DNA of 64,000 nt from Candidatus Absconditabacterales bacterium (lineage in GTDB: Bacteria > Patescibacteriota > Gracilibacteria > Absconditabacterales > Absconditicoccaceae), in contig JALOAF010000001.1 in assembly GCA_023228925.1 (NCBI GenBank), positions 19,852-83,851 of the forward strand, read 5' to 3'. The translations under genes and the position numbers were made by a program. Below are positions 23,596-33,392 of this stretch, piece after piece. Below the pieces are notes generated by a model. It saw only the letters and a list, made by a program, of their open reading frames with translations. It ran no database searches and was not told the DNA's origin. Every line of letters begins with the position of its first letter. Within the stretch, counting starts at the first letter, position 1.

Positions 23596-23745
23596 CCAAA
23601 TTACAATCTATTGAGATTAAAAAACCAGAAATTGATTGGTTATTGTCAGAATAAAGCGATTGGTATATTACCATCCTATATTGGCGATAACCTCAAATTT
23701 TTGGATTGTAGTTTGGCGACTCGGTATATATCAGTCGCTTTTTTT
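23596..23745 (+). ncRNA. Structured leader RNA or small RNA with its own terminator
   Basis: Helix P1 pairs 23596-23608 (CCAAATTACAATC) with 23704-23716 (GATTGTAGTTTGG): 13 pairs, one G-U. Inside it TTGAG (23611-23615) can pair with CTCAA (23692-23696), GGTTATTGTC (23638-23647) pairs with GGCGATAACC (23683-23692), and TGGTA (23661-23665) pairs with TACCA (23669-23673). The last base of P1 adjoins or overlaps a terminator hairpin, GCGACT (23716-23721) with AGTCGC (23733-23738), followed by seven T residues. No known RNA class is recognised. Confidence 0.6.
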
Positions 23746-23756
23746 ATTGTAAAAAA

Positions 23757-23800
23757 ATGATTGATAGATGAGTCGCCTTTACTATCTAATCATTTTTTTT
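23757..23800 (+). terminator. Second terminator hairpin, loop complementary to the first
   Basis: ATGATTGATAG (23757-23767) pairs with CTATCTAATCAT (23782-23793) with one bulged T, followed by eight T residues. The loop contains GAGTCGCC (23770-23777), the exact complement of GGCGACTC (23715-23722) in the first terminator stem. The T-run ends four bases before the mod start codon, so it acts in the leader of mod or insulates it. Confidence 0.6.
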
Positions 23801-23803
23801 ATT

Positions 23804-26002
23804 ATGCAACTTTCTCAATCTGAGATTCGTGATATCACAAGATATCTAGAAGAATGAAAACCACTTCCAGACAAGTACAGATTTTATCTTTTTGAAGATA
23901 AAAAAGAGGTAGAGCTTGTTTGGAATTGAAAGACAAACGAAGTATGTAATACTGTTCTACCATTTCAAGTAATTGAACAAGTAGATGAACCAAGGAAAGA
24001 ATGATGACACAAGATGATGCAATCTTTATTTGATTTTGATGATAGAGGTAGACAGATTAAGTGATGGACAAATAAACTTATCCGATGAGATAATAAGCTA
24101 ATTCTTTCTTCTCTAAAGAATTGACCTTTGAGAGATGAAATAGAAAAACAATGATGAATAAAATTGATTTACATTGATCCTCCTTTTGATGTATGAGCTG
24201 ATTTTTCTATGTCTATTGAAGTTTGAAATGAAGATTTTACAAAAAGTCCAACAGTATTGGAAGAAATTGCATATCGCGATACATGGGGTAAATGAGCTGA
24301 TAGTTTTATAGCTATGATATATGAAAGATTAAAATTGATGCATGATTTATTAAGTGCAGATGGAAGTATTTATGTTAATTGTGATAATAGATTAAATTCT
24401 TATATGAGAATTATTCTCGATGAAATTTTTTGAAAAGACAATTATAGAAGTGAAATTATTTGGAATAAGTGAAGAGAGTGAAGCTGAGATAAAAATTTAC
24501 CAACTGAATACCAAAATATTTTATTGTATAAAAAATCTGAAAGATGTATATGGAATTCTCCAAGGTGACCTTATTCCCCTTGAACATTAAAATATATTCA
24601 GTGTGACGATAAATGATGGTTTTATTCAAGATGAGAATGAAAAGATAAGAGATGAGCATTAAAAACTTATGTATCAAACGAAATTAATTTAGATAAAGAA
24701 TCCGTTATTAAAAAATTAACTGATCCATCTTGTGAGACATGAGCATTAGTTTGAGATTTACGAAATATTAGTAATACATGAGGTAAAGAATCTGTTGATT
24801 ATCCAACTCAAAAGCCGGAAGCATTATTATCAAGAATTATAAAGGCATCTTCAAATGAATGAGATTTAGTTGCTGATTTCTTTGCTTGAAGTGGTACTAC
24901 TCTTGCGGTAGCTGAAAAGCTATGAAGAAAATGGATTTGAGCTGATTTATGAAAATTTTCCATCCATACTACAAGAAAAAGAATGATATGAGTTCAAAGA
25001 GAATTAAAAAAATCATGACACAATTATAGAGCTTTTGAGATCCTTAATCTTTGAAAATATGAAAGAAATTTCTATCTTACTCAACCAAATATTACATGAG
25101 AATCTTTACCTGAAGATATAGAAAATGCTGATATAGAAACTAAAATTAAACATACAAAACAAAAAATAATGGATAAGAAACAAGATGATTTTGTTAACCT
25201 TATTATTCAAGCATATAAATGAGAAAAAGTAAGTTCTTTCAATACTTTACAAGGTAAAAAAGCAGGTAGAGTTTTTGCTATATGACCTATTGATTTTGCC
25301 GTTGGTAGAGATTTTATTGATAAAGTATTGTCTGAATGTAGAGAAAAAGGACTAAACAAAGTAGATATTCTATGATTTGAATTTGAAATGAGTATTTGAC
25401 CACATATCATTGAAGATGCAAAAAAAGAGTGAATTGATTTAGCTATCAAATATATTCCAAGAGATGTATTTGATAAGAAAGCTGTAGAAAGGTGACAAGT
25501 TAAATTCTTTGATATTGCATATATAGAAGTAAAACCTGAAATAAAGAAAAATACAATTAGTTTAGAATTAAAAGATTTCTCAGTAAATTATAGTCAAGAA
25601 GATATAGATACTGTAATTGATAGTATGAATAATAATTCAACAAAAGTTGTTATGGATAAATGAAATATTTATAAAATTATAAAAGATAAAGATTGAATTA
25701 CAAAGCAAGTTTTACTCACTGAAAATTGGACAGATTGGATAGATTATTGGTCTGTAGATTTTGATTTTGAGAGTAAACAAGAGATTATCAGATATAAAAA
25801 TGAAAAATGAGAGGAAGTAGAAGAATGGACATGAAATTATGTCTTTGAAAATGAATGGCAATCGTTTAGGACAAAGAAAGATAAAAAACTTGAGTTAAAA
25901 ACTCCATTTCAGGAAGTTCGTCCATGAAAAAGAAAAGTAGCTGTAAAAGTAATAGATATTTTCTGAAATGATAACATGAAAATAATTGATGTAACTATTT
26001 AA
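23804..26002 (+). CDS. mod: Type III restriction-modification methyltransferase (Mod)
   Basis: 732 residues. Motif IV DPPF is at residues 125-128 and the S-adenosylmethionine motif FAGSGTT near 356-362. This order defines the beta class used by type III Mod subunits, which methylate adenine in an asymmetric site. The region between and after the motifs holds the target-recognition part. Mod also gives the Res complex its sequence specificity. Many Gly are UGA, including the one in FAGSG. The start follows the double-terminator leader. Res begins 18 bases after the stop. Confidence 0.92.
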
Positions 26003-26020
26003 ATTTTTCAATAACTTATA

Positions 26021-28708
26021 ATGTGATTGAGCAAAGATTTTCCAAGATCTCCATATACAATATTGGAGCCGGATATTAGATGGTTTCCATGAGATGCTGA
26101 TTTATTTAAATCATGACATTTCAAATTATTGCCTCCATTGGTTCAAAAAATTAGAATGGAAGTTTTTGAATGGAGAAAAAATGGATATAAATGAGCCACA
26201 AAGACTTCAAAAGCATTATTAAATTGGTGGTTCAAAACCGAACATATTATGACTGATAGTAAATGAGTTCAGTTTCAATTCCAATATTATTTTGCTCAAA
26301 GAGAAGCTGTAGAAACTGTAATTTGGTTATATGAAGTTGCAAAAGCAAAAGATAAATATGATTTAATGAAATTTAGTTGAAATGATGCAATATCTCCATG
26401 AATGTTTGTAGAAGATTGGACAAGATATGTGGTAAAAATGGCTACATGAAGTGGAAAAACCAAAGTAATCACATTATTGTTAGCACGAAGTTATTTCAAT
26501 AGAAAATATGAAGAAGACTCTACATTATCAAAAAATTTCCTAGTTATTGCACCAAATATTATCGTATTAGATAGACTTAGAACAGATTTTGATGGATTAA
26601 AAATATTCTTTGAAGATCCAATTTTGCCAGATAATTGATATGAATGAGAAGATTGGAGAAATGATTTTCAAATTTCACTTCATATACAAGATGAAGTTGG
26701 AACAATATCTGAGACATGAAATATCTTTTTAACGAATATTCATAGAGTATTTGATAGTTGAAATTGAATTACTTCGGCAGAAGATGAAAATTCAATGGAT
26801 TATTTCTTATGAACAAAACCTGTTTGAAAAACAAATGAAAGCAAGATAGATTTGTGAGATATTGTTAGATGAATTGATGAGTTAATGATTATAAATGATG
26901 AAGCTCACCATATCCATGATGAAAGTTTAGCTTGGTTTAAATCTATCCAAGATATCACATACAAATTAAGACAAAAATGAAAAGATTTATCATTACAATT
27001 GGATGTAACGGCCACTCCAAAGCATGAATGATGATGAATTTTTGTTCAAACAATTTGTGATTATCCATTAGTTGAAGCTATTGCTCAAGGAGTAGTAAAA
27101 ACTCCTGTTTTACCTGATCAGGCAAGTAGAGCAAAATTACAAGAATACAAAAGTGCTAAATATTCTGAAATGTACAAGGATTATTTAGATTTATGATATG
27201 AAGAACGAAGAAAAGCTTCTGAAGAAATGAAAAAAGTTTGAAAAAAAGCTGTTTTATTCGTTATGACAGATGATACAAAAAACTGTGATGATGTAGCAGA
27301 ATTTATGAGGAGACAATATCCAGAATTTGAAGGTAAAGATTCTGTACTTGTGATTCACACAAAGAATAATTGAGAAATTTCAGAAACTGCAAGCTGAAAA
27401 AGTAAGGAAGAATTAGAAAAATTAAGAAAATTATCAAATGAAATTGATAGTATGGATAGTCCTTATAAAGCCGTTGTTTCTGTATTAATGCTAAGAGAAG
27501 GACGGGATGTAAAAAATGTAACTACAATTGTCTGATTAAGATCTTATGTAGCAAAAAGTAATATTTTACCAGAACAAACTCTTGGTAGATGACTAAGAAG
27601 AATGTTTAGATGACAATCAGATGTAAAAGAAGAATTAAGTGTAGTTGGAACTAATGCTTTTATGGATTTTGTAGAAAGTATTAAAGAAGAATGAGTAGAA
27701 TTAGAAAAAGTTTCAATGTGAAGAGACAGTTGAGCAAAGACTCCAATAGTAATTGAAGTAGATAAAGAAAACATGAAAAAAGATATCGAAACTTTGGATA
27801 TTGAATTGCCTATTTTGACTCCAAGAATTTACAGAGAATATAAGAATTTGTCTGAATTACATATAAATGAATTTGAGTTTAAACCTGTAGTAGAAAAAGA
27901 ATTTACAAAGCAAGAGCAAAAAGAAATTGTATTTAAAGATATTTCTACAGATGAACAAAGTCATACAACAGTTATGGAATGAAATATTATACCAAATGCA
28001 ACTAATGTTGTATGATATTTTACAAGATCCATAATGAAAGAATTGAGATTGTTTAGTTGATATGATATTTTATATTGATTAGTAAAACATTTCACTCAAT
28101 ATTATTTATTCTGAAAAGAAGTTGATTTATCAAGTTTAAATATTTTGAGAAACTTATCAGAATTAGAAGTATCTAGAACAATTACAGAGACTTTCAAAAA
28201 GGAAATTAATAAATTAACTATATTAGATAGATGAGAGGCAGAGATAAAGAATTATATTAAAATCAGTAAAACTAGGCCATTTATGGTCAATAACCAAGCC
28301 ATATTTGTTCCTAAAAAATCTGTGTTCAATAAAATTATTTGAGATAGTCATTTTGAATTACAATTTGCATCATTTTTGGATTGATGTGATGATATAGTTT
28401 CATTTGCTAAGAACTATCTTTGAGTAGAATTTAAGATTGATTATAAAAATGCCGATTGAAATATAGCAAATTATTATCCTGATTTCCTAGTTAAAAAAGA
28501 TCAGAAAACAATCTATATAATTGAAACAAAAGGAAGGGAAGATTTAGATGATAGATTAAAGATAGAGAGATTAAAACAATATTGTGAAGATGCTAATTCA
28601 AGAGAGCAGAAGAAAATAACATATAAAATGCTGTATATCAAACAAGAAGATTATGAGAAATATACTCCAAGAAATTTTGAGGAATGTATAAAAGCATTTT
28701 CTGAATAA
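26021..28708 (+). CDS. res: Type III restriction enzyme (Res)
   Basis: 895 residues. The helicase domain has Walker A ATGSGKT near residues 141-147, the Walker B/DEAH-like box NDEAHH near 290, DVTATP near 330 and an LGRGLRR motif VI. The C-terminus has a PD-(D/E)xK-type nuclease signature, YYPDFLV followed by IIETKGRE (about residues 823-845). Res cleaves between head-to-head sites with Mod. Its second codon is TGA, so the N-terminus can only be made under code 25. Confidence 0.93.
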
Positions 28709-28807
28709 ACAAGAAGAATAGAATAATTATATAAATAAAATACCTTTATTTTATTCTTTTTCTTGCAATATTTTTTTCGTTTTTTGAAAAAATGAGCTAT
28801 TTATATT

Positions 28808-28834
28808 TTGAAAAATTAATTTCGTGATTATAAT
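28808..28834 (+). promoter_or_regulatory. Probable promoter of the small gene at 28908
   Basis: TTGAAA (28808-28813) and TATAAT (28829-28834), spacer 15. A hairpin of CCAAGGATG with CATCCTGG (about 28859-28900) lies in the leader just before the ribosome-binding region. Confidence 0.45.
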
Positions 28835-28907
28835 GCTATAGTACAAATATATTCTAATACCAAGGATGGGATGGTATGTACACTATTTATCACATCCTGG
28901 AAGAAAA

Positions 28908-29054
28908 ATGACTATAGAAGAAGCAAAAAGAATATTATGAGATGATTGAAAAACAATGTCAGATAAAGAAATTCAATTGGTTATAGATTTAATACAATCT
29001 ATTGTACAAATTGAAATTGAAGATTATTTATCTGAAAAAAAACTTGCTAATTAA
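28908..29054 (+). CDS. Small hypothetical protein
   Basis: 48 residues, acidic and helical: MTIEEAKRILGDDGKTMSD and a second helix with IQLVIDLIQSIVQIEIEDYL. Two glycines are UGA. The start follows GGAAG at a suitable distance. A likely partner or regulator of the adjacent recombinase or restriction genes; no family is recognised. Confidence 0.6.
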
Positions 29055-29098
29055 TTTGTAAAAAATGGGATAATGCTGGTACTATCTACAAAAATCAC

Positions 29099-29127
29099 TT
29101 GCATTTGCTTCATAAAAACGATATAAT
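29099..29127 (+). promoter_or_regulatory. Promoter of the serine recombinase
   Basis: TTGCAT (29099-29104), 17-base spacer, TATAAT (29122-29127). The transcript would have a leader of about 90 A+T-rich bases. Confidence 0.75.
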
Positions 29128-29224
29128 GTAAAAAGCTCAAACTCAATAAAATATATAAATAATACTGTATATAATTAATATATTATTATAATAATAAGGG
29201 TTTTATATTTTCATTTATATATTT

Positions 29225-30955
29225 ATGGCAACAAAGAGAAAACATAAAAAATTTGATTGGAGTAAACAATATGATTTTGATATTAATATATGATTAACAG
29301 AAAAACAACAATATATTGATTTTAAAGAGAATCCAACAGCCATAATATATACTCGTGTATCAGATAAAAAACAAGTAAGTGACTGAAATTGATTAGAAAG
29401 CCAAGAGAAAAAATGTAGAGACTGGGCAAATAGTAAATGAATTAAAATTATAAAAGTATTCCAAGATTGATGAATATCATGAGCCGTAATGGATAGAGCC
29501 TGATTGGAATCTGCAATACAATTTTTAAAAGAAAAGAATAAAGATAGGCCAACTGTTAATTATTTTATATGTTCAGAATTATCTAGGATATCAAGAAGTG
29601 AGGCAAGAGATGAAACTGATAAAATAATAAGAAGAATTGAAGATACAAAAGTTGAAATACGATTAGCTTCTACATGAACAAATATATCAAAAAAATGAAT
29701 AGCAGATATTATGAATACAGATCTTCAGATAATGATGGCAAAAACAGAAAGATTACAAATAAGAGAAAGAAGTTTAGCTGGAAGTATTTCTAAATTATAT
29801 GCATGAGAGTGGATATTTTCTCCACCAGTATGATATGAAAGGATATGTCATAGAGTTGATTGAAAAATGAAAAAAGAACTTATTAAACAAGAACCACAAG
29901 CATCTATAGTAAAAGAATGATTAGAGTTATTTGCAAATTGAGTTATTCAAAATCAAGCAAGATTGTTAGATTATTTTAATGAAAAACAATTAAAATCAAA
30001 TCATCATTCAGCTAAACCATGAAAATTAACTTTGCCATTTGTGTCAAGATTATTTGAATATGAAAGGTTGTATTTTTATGCATGATATATTTTTTATCCG
30101 AATCCAGATTATTGAATAAATAGTCCTATAATAGCTATGCATGAACCACTAATAAATCTTTCTACAATGGCAAGGATTTTAGATAGGTTAAAAAATAAAT
30201 GAAATACTAGAGTTTGAATAAGAAAAGATTCATCAAACAAATTTCCGTTAAGATGAATTATCTATTGTCCTTATTGCTGACATCCTATGACATGACGATC
30301 TTCTAAATGAAAAATGTGAGTATATTATGATTATTATTGATGTAATAGACAAGAATGTGAACATAAAGAAAATATACCAAAGGATAAAATGCATGAAGAT
30401 TATGAAAATTTATTAATGAAATTTACAGCAAAACCATGAATGATAAAGCTTATAGATAAAATTTTATCAAATGTTATAAAAGAGAAAAATAAATTGTTAT
30501 GAAAAGAAGTACAGCAAATGGAAAAACAAATTGAAAGAATAGATGTAGAAATTGCATGAATATCAAATAAAATTTGAAAAATTGAAAATCCAGAAATTAT
30601 AAAATCTTTAGAAAAAGATTGGACAGATTTATTAGAACAAAAAGAATCAATACAAGCTAATTTGAAAGATAACACATTAACATGAAATGACTTCAATATA
30701 TTATATGATAGAGTAAAGACAATGATTACAGACCCAGTAGCAATTCGAAAGGTATGAAGTTTACAATTAAAAATATTAGAGGCATGAGTTTTATTTGGGG
30801 GTAAAATTTATTATAAAAAAAATGAAGGATTTCAAACCCCTCAAATTTCAGTTCTGCACTCTATTCTCAGTGGTGTTAGTACACCTTTAGTATCTAGTGG
30901 AGCGGGCGACGAGACTCGAACTCGCAACAACCTGCTTGGAAGGCAGGAACTCTAG
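29225..30955 (+). CDS. Large serine recombinase (integrase) overlapping tRNA-Gly
   Basis: 576 residues as integrated. The resolvase-type domain has YTRVSDKKQ with catalytic Ser46, then the GLESQ and DGGISG blocks and LSRISR. A recombinase domain follows, then a zinc ribbon (CPYCGHPM and CNRQEC, near residues 350-375) and a long coiled coil. The frame enters the attachment site at 30898 and ends inside the opposite-strand tRNA-Gly gene, so the last 19 residues are encoded by host tRNA. After excision the C-terminus would change to the sequence left of the other site. Confidence 0.92.
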
Positions 30956-30974
30956 CCAATTGAGTTACACCCGC
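30901..30974 (-). tRNA. tRNA-Gly(UCC), integration target
   Basis: 74 bases. Acceptor GCGGGTG with CGCCCGC, discriminator T, anticodon loop CTTCCAA. It reads GGA and probably other GGN codons. Its 3' end is the right attachment site of the element. Confidence 0.95.
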
Positions 30975-30997
30975 ATCAACTATTAAGTTTTTTTTGG

Positions 30998-31071
30998 TGG
31001 GCCTGGCTGGACTTGAACCAGCGACCGATCGGTTATGAGCCGATTGCTCTAACCAACTGAGCTACAGACCC
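30998..31071 (-). tRNA. tRNA-Met(CAU), elongator type
   Basis: Loop CTCATAA. Acceptor GGGTCTG with CAGGCCC, discriminator A. The GGTCGCTGG stretch before the T loop matches elongator tRNA-Met. A lysidine-modified tRNA-Ile2 cannot be fully excluded. Confidence 0.85.
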
Positions 31072-31143
31072 AAACAAAACTACAGCATATGATATATAAT
31101 AAATTTCAATTAAATTTCAAGACATTTTTACTAAAGAAATTAT

Positions 31144-31171
31144 TTGACTTTTTGTTGTAAATAAATATACA
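31144..31171 (+). promoter_or_regulatory. Promoter of the DUF502 gene
   Basis: TTGACT (31144-31149), 16-base spacer, TATACA (31166-31171), 28 bases before the start. Confidence 0.7.
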
Positions 31172-31198
31172 TTTTGACATAAACAAAAAACAAAAATT

Positions 31199-31828
31199 AT
31201 GAGAAAAAAAATTTCAAAATGGTTTGTAGCAGGAATTTTTGCAATTTTGCCTGTCATGATTTTTTTTTGGCTCATTAAGTGGTTGATTACAGTTTTTTTT
31301 AATTTTGTGGATGGAATAATAAATTTACTGGCAATAAATTTACCATCTCATTATAGTCCAATAGTTCTAGAAATTATTGGTTCATTGATATTAATCTTAC
31401 TTGTTCTCGTAGTAGGTTATCTAATAAACCATTACTACATAGGGAAGAAGATAAAATATCTTTTGAATCCAATAATTAAAAGGACTCCTCTTTTGTCCAG
31501 CTTATTTAAAATAACTAAGCAAGTAAAAGATGGACTGGACAAAAAAAGTTCTTTCAAGAAAGTGGTTCTTGTTAAATTTCCCACAGAAGAGTCTTTTTCT
31601 TTGGGTTTTATAACAGGAGATGATCTGGAACTTTTTAATGAAACTGTTGGTGTAGAGTTGGTCAGTGTATTTATTCCGACTACACCAAACCCTACAAATG
31701 GTTTCTTAGTTTTAATGAAAAAATCTTCCATAATAGAGACAGGTTGTCCTGTCCCATTGGCAGTATCTTTCGTTATGTCCATGGGAACAGTCGGAGCCAC
31801 AAAAAAAATTGCAGAATCCTATCTCTAA
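31199..31828 (+). CDS. DUF502 family membrane protein, no UGA codons
   Basis: 209 residues. Two membrane segments (about residues 8-38 and 55-78) precede a conserved soluble part with KRTPLLSSLFKITKQV and the FIPTTPNPTNGFLVL block of DUF502. The function is unknown; the family is widespread in envelopes. All 13 glycines use GGN codons while neighbours use about half UGA. It is the only plus-strand gene in a minus-strand tRNA cluster, with its own promoter and terminator. A transferred gene is likely. Confidence 0.88.
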   Translation: MRKKISKWFVAGIFAILPVMIFFWLIKWLITVFFNFVDGIINLLAINLPSHYSPIVLEIIGSLILILLVLVVGYLINHYYIGKKIKYLLNPIIKRTPLLSSLFKITKQVKDGLDKKSSFKKVVLVKFPTEESFSLGFITGDDLELFNETVGVELVSVFIPTTPNPTNGFLVLMKKSSIIETGCPVPLAVSFVMSMGTVGATKKIAESYL

Positions 31829-31853
31829 ATTTTGGAGTAGGATTTTTTTTATA
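31814..31853 (+). terminator. Terminator overlapping the DUF502 stop codon
   Basis: AATCCTA pairs with TAGGATT across the stop codon, followed by eight T residues. A second hairpin (ACTCAA with TTGAGT, about 31863-31882) follows. Confidence 0.75.
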
Positions 31854-31920
31854 AACAAAAAATACTCAATCTAGTTGAGTGTTTTCTATTTAGCTTATTT
31901 TGTAACAAAGATTAAGATGG

Positions 31921-31994
31921 TGGGTGATATAGGACTTGAACCTATGACCCCCTGCTTGTAAGGCAGATGCTCTAGCCAACTGAGCTAATCACCC
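31921..31994 (-). tRNA. tRNA-Val(UAC)
   Basis: Loop CTTACAA. Acceptor GGGTGAT with ATCACCC and discriminator A. The T loop is TTCAAGT. Part of the minus-strand tRNA cluster. Confidence 0.95.
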
Positions 31995-32013
31995 ATCTTT
32001 GATATTTAAATAA

Positions 32014-32088
32014 TGGCGGTCCCACGGGGAATCGAACCCCGATTGCAGGATTGAAAGTCCCGTGTCCTAACCGTTAGACGATGAGACC
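32014..32088 (-). tRNA. tRNA-Glu(UUC), CCA encoded
   Basis: Loop CTTTCAA. Acceptor GGTCTCA with TGGGACC, discriminator G, and an encoded CCA. Confidence 0.95.
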
Positions 32089-32105
32089 AAATTAAATTAT
32101 ACAAA

Positions 32106-32182
32106 TGGCGGGATGGAAGGGACTCGAACCCTCGACCTCCTGCGTGACAGGCAGGCGTTCTAGCCAGCTGAACTACCACCCC
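32106..32182 (-). tRNA. tRNA-Asp(GUC), CCA encoded
   Basis: Loop CTGTCAC. Acceptor GGGGTGG with CCATCCC, discriminator G and encoded CCA. Confidence 0.95.
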
Positions 32183-32217
32183 AAATGTGATGTAAGTAAA
32201 GATAATTGATTTTTTAA

Positions 32218-32292
32218 TGGAGCCGGTGACCAGACTTGAACTGGTAACCTACCGCTTACAAGGCGGTTGCTCTACCATTGAGCCACACCGGC
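32218..32292 (-). tRNA. tRNA-Thr(UGU), CCA encoded
   Basis: Loop CTTGTAA. Acceptor GCCGGTG with CACCGGC and encoded CCA. Its downstream flank (TTTTTTAATGG on the plus strand) matches the flank left of the integrated element. Confidence 0.95.
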
Positions 32293-32309
32293 AAAATAAT
32301 CTAGAAAGA

Positions 32310-32576
32310 TTATTTATTTTGTGTTACACTAAATAATTTAGCCATATTTGATTTTTTTCTTGAACCATTTTTCTTTTTGATTACTCAAACTTTTACACAT
32401 TTATCTACATACTTATAGATTTTGTTTAATTCTTCAGGAGAAACTTTCTCACCTTTTTCTAGAGATTTTTTAAATTTTTTCATAGCCATTTTCAATCTAA
32501 GTTTGAATTCAGAGTTTCTTTGGTGTAATTTTATAGATCTATTAGCTGCTTTTTTTGCTGATTTTGTGATAGGCAT
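32310..32576 (-). CDS. rpsT: Ribosomal protein bS20
   Basis: 88 residues. The N-terminus MPITKSAKKAANRSIKLHQRN is typical of bS20, followed by two long basic helices. A single in-frame TGA at codon 64 must be read through for the last 24 residues, which complete the third helix and give the usual length. Encoded inside the tRNA cluster on the same strand. It binds 16S rRNA early in 30S assembly. Confidence 0.93.
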
Positions 32577-32619
32577 CCAAATTTATAACAAATATCTAAA
32601 AGTGTTTAGTCTTTAAACT

Positions 32620-32692
32620 CTCCGGGGGAGGGGCTCGAACCCACGACCCAGTGGTTAACAGCCACTTGCTCTACCGACTGAGCTACCCCGGA
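32620..32692 (-). tRNA. tRNA-Asn(GUU)
   Basis: Loop CTGTTAA. Acceptor TCCGGGG with CCCCGGA, discriminator G. Confidence 0.95.
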
Positions 32693-32757
32693 ATGTGTTT
32701 GAGTGAAAGAACCATAATGATTCTTTATCAATTTTCAATAGATTTTAAACTTTCATT

Positions 32758-32838
32758 TACCGAGGACAGGACTTGAACCTGCACACCTTTCGGAACCTGG
32801 TTCTAAGCCAGGCGTGTCTACCATTCCACCACCTCGGC
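32758..32838 (-). tRNA. tRNA-Leu(UAG)
   Basis: 81 bases with a long variable arm. Loop CTTAGAA, discriminator A. The first acceptor pair is G-U. Confidence 0.93.
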
Positions 32839-32888
32839 ACCATAATCTTATATTTTAAGATTTGTGCATTAAAATTTTATGCTTAGTC

Positions 32889-32959
32889 TTGGGACGCTAG
32901 GGCTCGAACCTAGATAAACGGAGTCAGAGTCCGTTGTCCTACCATTAGACGACATCCCA
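32889..32959 (-). tRNA. tRNA-Gln(CUG)
   Basis: Loop CTCTGAC. Acceptor TGGGATG with CGTCCCA. The U1-A72 pair is typical of tRNA-Gln. Confidence 0.94.
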
Positions 32960-33020
32960 GCTTAAGTTATATCAAACTGAAAGTCGAGACAATAATAAAG
33001 TGCTTTACAATAATTTAGTT

Positions 33021-33095
33021 TGGTTGCGGGGGATGGAGTTGAACCACCTATCTTCGGGTTATGAGCCCGACGAGATACCGTTTCTCTACCCCGCA
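33021..33095 (-). tRNA. Initiator tRNA-fMet(CAU)
   Basis: Three G-C pairs flank the loop CTCATAA (GGG with CCC), the hallmark of initiators. The encoded CCA is present. Position 1 is T opposite A72, a pair, where many bacterial initiators have C1 and A72 unpaired. Confidence 0.95.
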
Positions 33096-33134
33096 ATATT
33101 GTATTTAAATCATACGATCGTATTGTTTTTTGTC

Positions 33135-33205
33135 TTGGGGAACTAGGATTCGAACCTAGACTGACGGAGTCAAAGTCCGCTGTCCTACCATTAGACGATT
33201 CCCCA
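33135..33205 (-). tRNA. tRNA-Gln(UUG)
   Basis: Loop CTTTGAC. Nearly identical in body to tRNA-Gln(CUG) at 32889-32959, so the pair arose by duplication. First gene of the minus-strand cluster. Confidence 0.94.
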
Positions 33206-33276
33206 ACGATAAAGTAGAAACAGAGAATGTTTCTTTGCAAAAGAAAAAGGACCATAACAAAATGGACAGAAATCTT

Positions 33277-33306
33277 ATATTAATTTAGATGTATATTTCA
33301 AGTCAA
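33277..33306 (-). promoter_or_regulatory. Promoter of the tRNA cluster
   Basis: On the minus strand, TTGACT (33301-33306), 18-base spacer, TAATAT (33277-33282), about 70 bases ahead of tRNA-Gln(UUG). Confidence 0.6.
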
Positions 33307-33392
33307 AATTTTCTTTTTATTTTCCCTTGAAAAAAATAAGTAAAAAACTAATCTGAACTTACTTGAAATTTTAGTGATATAATTTTTTTATT

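Larger units (their letters stand above)
23477..23803 (+). promoter_or_regulatory. Complex leader region of the type III restriction-modification operon
   Basis: No supported protein. A possible promoter (TTGCAA near 23556) precedes a structured RNA at 23596-23745 and a second terminator-like hairpin at 23757-23800. The methyltransferase start codon at 23804 follows directly. Confidence 0.6.
21569..30909. mobile_element. Integrated 9.3-kb element at tRNA-Gly(UCC)
   Basis: Bounded by the 12-base direct repeat TGGAGCGGGCGA at 21569-21580 and 30898-30909; the right copy is the 3' end of tRNA-Gly(UCC). The element carries a rolling-circle Rep, a DUF4313 protein, a type III restriction-modification pair, a small protein and a large serine recombinase at the right end, all on the plus strand. 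The Rep suggests that it is, or was, a plasmid able to circularise. All larger genes use UGA as Gly, so the element is adapted to recoded hosts. Confidence 0.7.

Noticed and set aside
23596-23745. Retron RNA or Cas9 tracrRNA
   Set aside because: The long closing helix recalls a retron and the GACTCGG stem recalls a tracrRNA end, but no reverse transcriptase, cas gene or CRISPR repeat is present in the window.
23560-23760. A 66-codon plus-strand frame before mod
   Set aside because: It runs through two terminator hairpins, has no ribosome-binding site and does not end at the TGA under code 25. The RNA structure explains the region better.
32962-33255. A 97-codon minus-strand frame with RTADFDSVSLGSNPSS-like sequence
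   Set aside because: It is a translation of the tRNA-Gln and tRNA-fMet genes.
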